DNA from: Ficedula albicollis
Lineage: Eukaryota; Chordata; Aves; Passeriformes; Muscicapidae
DNA: 64,000 nt
Direction: 5' to 3'
Assembly (NCBI RefSeq): GCF_000247815.1
Contig: NC_021684.1
Span: 13,826,558 to 13,890,557 of the forward strand
How positions within the stretch are numbered: position 1 is the first letter of the stretch; the number at the start of each line of letters is the position of its first letter. The position numbers were made by a program, and so were the translations under genes. This document shows positions 58,001-64,000 of this stretch, piece by piece. The notes beneath the pieces are model-generated. The model had not been told where the DNA came from and ran no database searches. It was given only the letters and a program-made list of their open reading frames with translations.

Positions 58001-61000
58001 GTACTTGGCCAGCCAATTTCTCAGGACATCAACCAGCAAATGTTCCTTCTACAATTGGTGTTCCATCACCCAGAATTTAAAACCACAGGTTTAAATACGT
58101 GACCCAGCCCCACTAAAGAGGCAGCAGAAAGCTGCCAGTGGAGCCCAGCAGTGGTGACTTTGTCTCCTTCTCTAACCTTTATATATGCTGCCTCTGTGTG
58201 TCAAGAGACAGTAATACATCTTCCTAAAATAGATGGCAGCAGGATGTGCTGGTAAATTGGTTGACTGACACTATGAGCAAAATCATCAGGAGATACATGG
58301 CTGTAACCAGTGTCCCTCACCCTGTCCCAGAGCATCTTCATGGACAGTTAAGACTCCAGCAATCTTCAGTGAATTTCAGAGATGCAGCTTCTTTTTTAAA
58401 ATGTCCACTGTCTGCAAAGGAAGCTGTTAGGGTGGAAAGGGAGGATCTTTCAAAATATGACAGTAATTATGATTTGTTCTTGATGAAAAGCCTCTCCACT
58501 GCTGGGTGGGTACCCTACATGGTTCCTATGCATAGCACACCCACTACCTGTCCCTGTTTCAAAATAGGAAAGGCTTAAAACAAAGAAGGGAAGAGCACTG
58601 ATTGCCAGGAAATTGCAGCACAAAATGAAGGAACAGCAGAAGAAAATTCTGTTACAAACAGGCCTCCCTTCCTGACCTGAGCTGCAGAGAGTTACAGGTC
58701 ACAGGATCCAGTCCTTCATCTGGCTGCTGCTGGGGCAGGCTGCAGGGAGTTTAGCAGGTTTCTCCTGGTGGAGGTCAGATGCCAGATGAGGTGAACTTGG
58801 CACGAAAGAAGCGAAAAAGCAAAGTTTGAGATGTGAAAGATAGAGACAACATCGTATTAAATATTTGTTTTGCCTCAGTAAACTCTGAGTTTCCACCTTT
58901 GCAATATCCTCCAAAGTCTCTGTGAGAAGCAGGGCCATTATTTCCCCAAAGCACTTGTGCTTTTGAGCACGTCTTCATACGCCTTTCACATGCAGATGGA
59001 AATCTGGGCAGAAAGTTGCTTCTCCTTTGCATGACCTCGCCTTCTGCCTCAACCTGGCCTGCTGTCAAGTTTCCACAACATTTTTTAGAAATCCTGCATT
59101 TTCCCTTGTTTTTTTCATGGTCAAGGCTGTGTTGTCACCAGTGAAAGAACACCATGACACCATTTACTGTATAGCTTGAGAAATGAGAATAGGATCATCG
59201 TTTATAGAAAGCAGCCCAATAGTTGTAGAGAACTCAAGGCAACATTTTCTTGAATGTTTAAGAAAATGCTGTATTTTTTATTGGAGGGAGCTGGTTGCTC
59301 CTTCCCAGGCTCTAAAATCTTAGTCCATTTTGTATATGAACAACCAATATATAAATAAGAGTTAAGTGTTTAAATACCTTCATGAATGTAACTGGTTTTT
59401 TTCCTGATTTGGAGCATTTTCCTTTTCCTTGGTTCAACTCTGAGCTTTGGTTTTAAGTGGTAGCACTTTAAATAAATTTTTCAGCTTTAGAGAAACCACG
59501 TCTTCCAATCTGAAAAACAGTATCCTAGCTTGTATTTCAGATCTATCTTTGAAGATACCCTTGATGAAATTCATCAATACCTTTAAGGAAATAGAAAAGA
59601 GACTGCTCTCAGTTAATTACAGAAAAAAATATCATTACCTAATCATATACACATAGGAAAATTTCAGAGCTTTCACTGTGATTAATCATGTAATGTGTAA
59701 TACTTGGCAATTAGTCTAGGCTGACTTTAAGGAGTTCCATGTCACAAATTTTAGGCACAAAACCCTCCACCACTTTGTTGTATTTTAGATGTCTAATACT
59801 TTACAAAATAGATTTGTTTACTTCTTTTAAAATACTCTTTAGAGCTCTTTTGAGTGCCTGAGTGTGTGTTACAGACCTGCCAAGGTTCTTCCTGCAGTTA
59901 CACATGCACTTGTTAATGACTTTGTCTTAATCAATACTTTCTCAAATGGAGATGCTCAGATATTTCAAGAGTCACCTTAAAAGACCTCTGGCAGATAAAT
60001 AATTAAACGACCTGCTGGCTGCCTTCCTGCATGCAGAGAACTTCTGGTAGAAACCTAATTGTTTGATTTCAAAAATCAAAACCAGCCAACCCCTTGAAAA
60101 AAGGCATTTTTAGCTGTTTGAAGGATCTCACTGCCTTTAACAGGTCATTGTAGTGATGAGCTGCAGAGCGAAAGAAGAGATACTTTTGTTCCTTAAATTT
60201 TGTAGCTTGCAAAAGAGAAGGAGAACGAAGTGTTGAAAACTAGTACATGAAATCTCTTCTTGTCAGGTTGCTAACTAAGAGCTTGATCCTGGAGTTGCTC
60301 AAGTGCCTGTGCAACTTGCTGGTGTCAGTTTGCTGAGCTCATTGTGCACGTGCACCCGTGTTTGGAAAGTGAGACACGGGAAATCTGATTCCCTTTTCTT
60401 TATTGCCCTGACATTACCTTCATTAAGTTCAGTGGTAATAGAGGGGTCTGAGTGCTGGGGCTGGTTGTCTCTCTCCTTTATGTCTTTCTGACCAGTGGAG
60501 CCTCTGCTCTGACTATTTTGAGCTTGACAGAAATAGCTTTGACATGGTGACAGGACGTGTGCTAAGCTGCACAAATGTGCATATTAATTTGGTAATAAAA
60601 CAAGTTAGTATTTGTCATTGCTGCTGATTAGATTGATGTATTATCTATCTAGACAGTACCCTGCATCTTTTGGAGGCAGTGCTCGAGGATGACAGCTGCC
60701 AGCACTGAGAAGGGGTGGAAACTGGGGTCTCAACCTCCTTATCTTCAGGAAGAAGCACTTGCCAGAACTACTCTGTTAGTAGCCTTTCTGCATTCAGTAT
60801 GTCCTGTTTGTAAATCATTGCAGGCTTCAGTAGATGAGCTTAGACACCCCAGAGGGTAGACTGGGAATTTAATTATGTTATGCATATTGGACTGAATATT
60901 AAAGTGGACTGTGGGATTGTTTGGAAAATGTGGTGGCTGATTCCTTGAGAAAGGAAGATGTGCAGATCCAGATTATTAGTTTTTAGGCAGCATCCGATGT

Positions 61001-64000
61001 ACTTTTGACTTGAGGATGATGTGAATAACGTTTCCTGCTGCTTTGAGGCTGTTCTGAATGCCAAAGGGCTCTGCTGACACAGCCAGGGACATCCCTCACC
61101 TCTGTGCACCTCACGCAGGTGACAGATCTTTAGTGGCAGAACCCTTCCATGAGTGGGGCTTGGCCTTGCTGGGATGCAGATAAACCATGGTCAGGATTCA
61201 CTGGTGAGCTGTGGCAAAGGGATGCTGTGAAATTCAGTGGGATCAGCACAGCTAGGCTTAGCTTGATGAACAGGGGAGGGTCAGTGGATATAAATATGTT
61301 AGAGAGCATCCTTTGTGCAGATTAAGTTTTAATTTTGGTTACTTCTTTTTAGTTTCTTCATTCATGTGTGTTTGTATTACTTCTAATGTTGTACAGATAC
61401 TGACTTTGCTTTACACTGAAGATCAAATTAAGTCTCAAGGAGCTAAAAGAACAATTTAGCATAATGTCTGGAAATAAGGAGTTTGACAATCTGTTAAAGG
61501 GAAAAAAAGTAATATAAAGGATTATATAATGCTGAGTTTTCAGGGTCACTGTAGTTCATGAGTAAAGTTTTTTAAAGATCATTGAGATCTTAAAAGTAGG
61601 AAGAATTCAACTCTTTTTGTATTTTTGGATCATATTTCATGTATTATAATATATACAGTGTGTGGTCCCCCTTCCTCTGATCTATCCTCTTTCCTGTCTA
61701 CCTCGAAAATGGTGTGAGGATGCTTTTTTTGTTCAGCTCCCAACTACTAAGTTTCTCAGATAAATTGTATTTTTATTTAACTATTTTAGAGCTTGATGTG
61801 TTTAGCTCCCTGCAGTTATCAAGAAAGCCTCTTGGTTATAGCAGCTCAATATGTACCTTGTTATTTATAAACCTGAGGAGGTTGGAAAACCTGAAGTCCA
61901 GCCATGCTCAGCATCTTTGAAGTTCTTTTTTCATACATTTTTGCCATTAGCAAGAAAGCAGTTACACCAGACCTTTCCTTCTTCCCTGGTCAAGGTAATT
62001 CTACTTCAGACAGAGTTGAAACTTGAACAGGGGAAAAGCTTTTGAAGTCTCCTGTCCACTTTTCTGCTGCAGTTTGATTCTGTGGAAAAGCTCCCAGGTC
62101 CTTCAGTGATGAGATGCAATAGCAGAGCTCATGACAGGGATAGGTTAATAAATGTTACTTTATTCTGCCTCTTTTGACAGAGAGGAATGGCACTTAATGT
62201 TTAAATCACAAAGGTTCACTTTGTATGAGCTTGATTTTGAAACCTGCCCTCTGTGTTATGCAGAAATGTAGCTGCTGCTCAGTGGGAACAGTTTTGTATG
62301 TACAAGTTGCATTCTGTGCACCCCCTGAAGCTTCCCAAAGCATTTTGTTTGTTCAAAATTCAGTAAATAATGCTTACAAGATCACCCCCTGAACATGCCT
62401 TAGGGAGCTTCGTACTTAAAGCTGATGTCAGGGTTGTTTCACACCCTTTCAATCTGACATTTGATGCTCATGACATATTTGTCACTTGACAACTGCTTGT
62501 CATTGCTTGTAGGAGGAAATGTTTTCTGTCAGGACACGGCTGAAGCACCAAGCTTTGTCCCATTCCCCTCTGTGAATGAACCTGCAGATGAGTTTTTTTC
62601 CCTAAACCTTGGAATTCAGAGATGCTCATTGGAGGCTGCAGTGGAGGACCAGTCACAGCAGAGGCACAAGGAGCCCTCATTGTGTTTCCTGAGTGACCTT
62701 CCCTGCTGCTTGAGGGAAGTCTCTTGTGTTCTCCTCTTCTGAGACAATTTAGATAGCACTGGGGTCTCCTGCTGTATCCTTAGCTTGTCTGTTCCTTTAG
62801 GTGCTCATGGAAAAAGAGGGATCTTTGCAGACCTGATAGTCCCATAATGAAGGTGAAAGATGCCTGGAAACTTTCCCTCCTTCTGGTATCTTGCTTATCT
62901 CTCCAGTGAGGCTGGAAGTATTCAGATTCAGTTCCCTGAGCCATAATCCTTGAAAAGCCCAGTCAGGGGATTCGTATTAGAACCCCTACTACAGAGAGGA
63001 AGGAAGAAAAATAATCCTCTCTTTTTTCTTTTGAGTTGTTCTCTATTTTTTTTGGGGTGACATTTATTTAACTTTTCTGTGAAACCTGGAAGGATTGAGT
63101 TTTATTTCCCCTGCCCCATTTTCTGACAGGAAGTTGATAAGATCCTTCTGTAACCATCCCAGATGCAGGCACATACATGGCAACTGAATTTCCAAAATGT
63201 AGCAGGAAAATTACCTTTTGAAGTTTCATTTGAGTGTCACAAGCTTGAAGAGGAGTTACCAGCAGTCCACATCTCCTCTCAAGCAGTCAGTGAGTGGCTG
63301 TGGCTGCATTTGGGCAGAGGGCAAATCTTGTGGGGAAGATTTGCAATACTCTTGGTGAGCTCCTCTGGGGTGGTCAGTGTGGTGTGAACTGGGGGCTGGG
63401 TGAGCTGTGCCTCTGTGGTTTTCTGCTTGATGCCCCACTCAGGGGTGGACATTCAGACCATTTTGCCTCTTTCTAAGCAGATTTTTGTCTTTCTTTGGAA
63501 GCCTTCCAGGAGAAAATGCAAATAGTGCAGTGATGGAGAGCATGTATCTCTGACTAATTTTATTCTGTAAATGCCATACACATGATCTCAGCTAATCATG
63601 CTATATATAAATATATATTTATAAAAAAATTATACTATTTGTCAGTAAGGAGAAGGGGTTCTTCCTCTAGAAAATCAATTTTTAATTCCTTATTCTTACT
63701 GAAATGGTGGCATACAGTCGCAGGTTTAATTAAAGGTATAGCAGGCTTTGTCAATCAAGGGAAACAGAATTATACTTTGGTTACTCTCCAAAATGGCAGA
63801 GGCTTAAAAGCAAAACTAAAAAGCCTTCCCCACAATGTGCTAACACATTTTGACCATTATTACGGCTCACGTTCGTTGTTGTTTTGCTTGTGCTGATAAG
63901 AGAATATCATTATACAGAAAATCAGATCGAACAGTTTCTAGTCATTGCTGGCTTGGAGCTTTAGATCTTTTTCTGCTTCTCTGTGTAACTTTAATTAAGC

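Larger units (their letters stand above)
28706..64000 (+). other. PTPRG: 5' part of the long PTPRG intron 2
   Basis: After the donor site there is no further exon I can recognise up to the window end. I looked for the next PTPRG exon (the AYGPEHWV segment of the carbonic-anhydrase-like domain) and did not see it. Apart from the 9-mer array (29074-30432), its pyrimidine/A-rich edge (30433-30540) and a small duplication (39467-39609), the stretches 30541-39466 and 39610-64000 look like ordinary unique intron sequence with short homopolymers. Open frames such as 30702-31010, 37003-37434, 43798-44259, 48321-48854 and 54579-55034 have no recognisable domain and compete with frames on the other strand, so I do not call them as genes. 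Confidence 0.5.

Overview
The window is a piece of an amniote vertebrate genome, and a bird (perhaps a songbird) is the best guess. It holds one recognisable coding element: a 105-bp internal exon on the + strand at 28601-28705. The exon encodes a 35-residue segment that matches the start of the mature extracellular part of receptor-type tyrosine-protein phosphatase gamma (PTPRG), just before and into its carbonic-anhydrase-like domain. The bird guess is inference: I see a vertebrate gene with very long introns, few recognisable interspersed repeats and no mammalian-type SINEs. The sequence alone does not fix the species.

Layout. Bases 1-28600 are the 3' part of the intron before the exon (intron 1 by homology with human PTPRG). 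Bases 28706-64000 are the 5' part of the following intron (intron 2). Both introns run off the window. The ~0.2% coding content agrees with the very long 5' introns known for PTPRG in vertebrates. Every other open reading frame is short, unrecognised or produced by low-complexity DNA, and I do not call any of them as genes.

The striking content is repetitive. Intron 1 contains an apparently perfect ~1.02-kb tandem duplication (10713-12754), a 921-bp uninterrupted C run inside a copy of a 72-bp minisatellite (16189-17109), and a second C run of 828 bp framed by two ~24-bp T runs (19864-20691). Intron 2 contains, 368 nt after the exon's donor site, a 151-copy perfect array of the 9-mer CTCTCTCTT (29074-30432). 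All three long low-complexity tracts are pyrimidine-rich on the sense strand of the gene. The C runs may be assembly or consensus artefacts and must be checked against reads. The 9-mer array is more plausible as real DNA. In the transcript it would be a very large cluster of polypyrimidine-tract-binding-protein type motifs next to an exon that can be skipped in frame.

I found no RNA genes, no CRISPR arrays, no intact transposons and no self-contained novel gene system. The most interesting hypothesis is a link between the pyrimidine arrays and the splicing or transcription of this gene, and it is untested.
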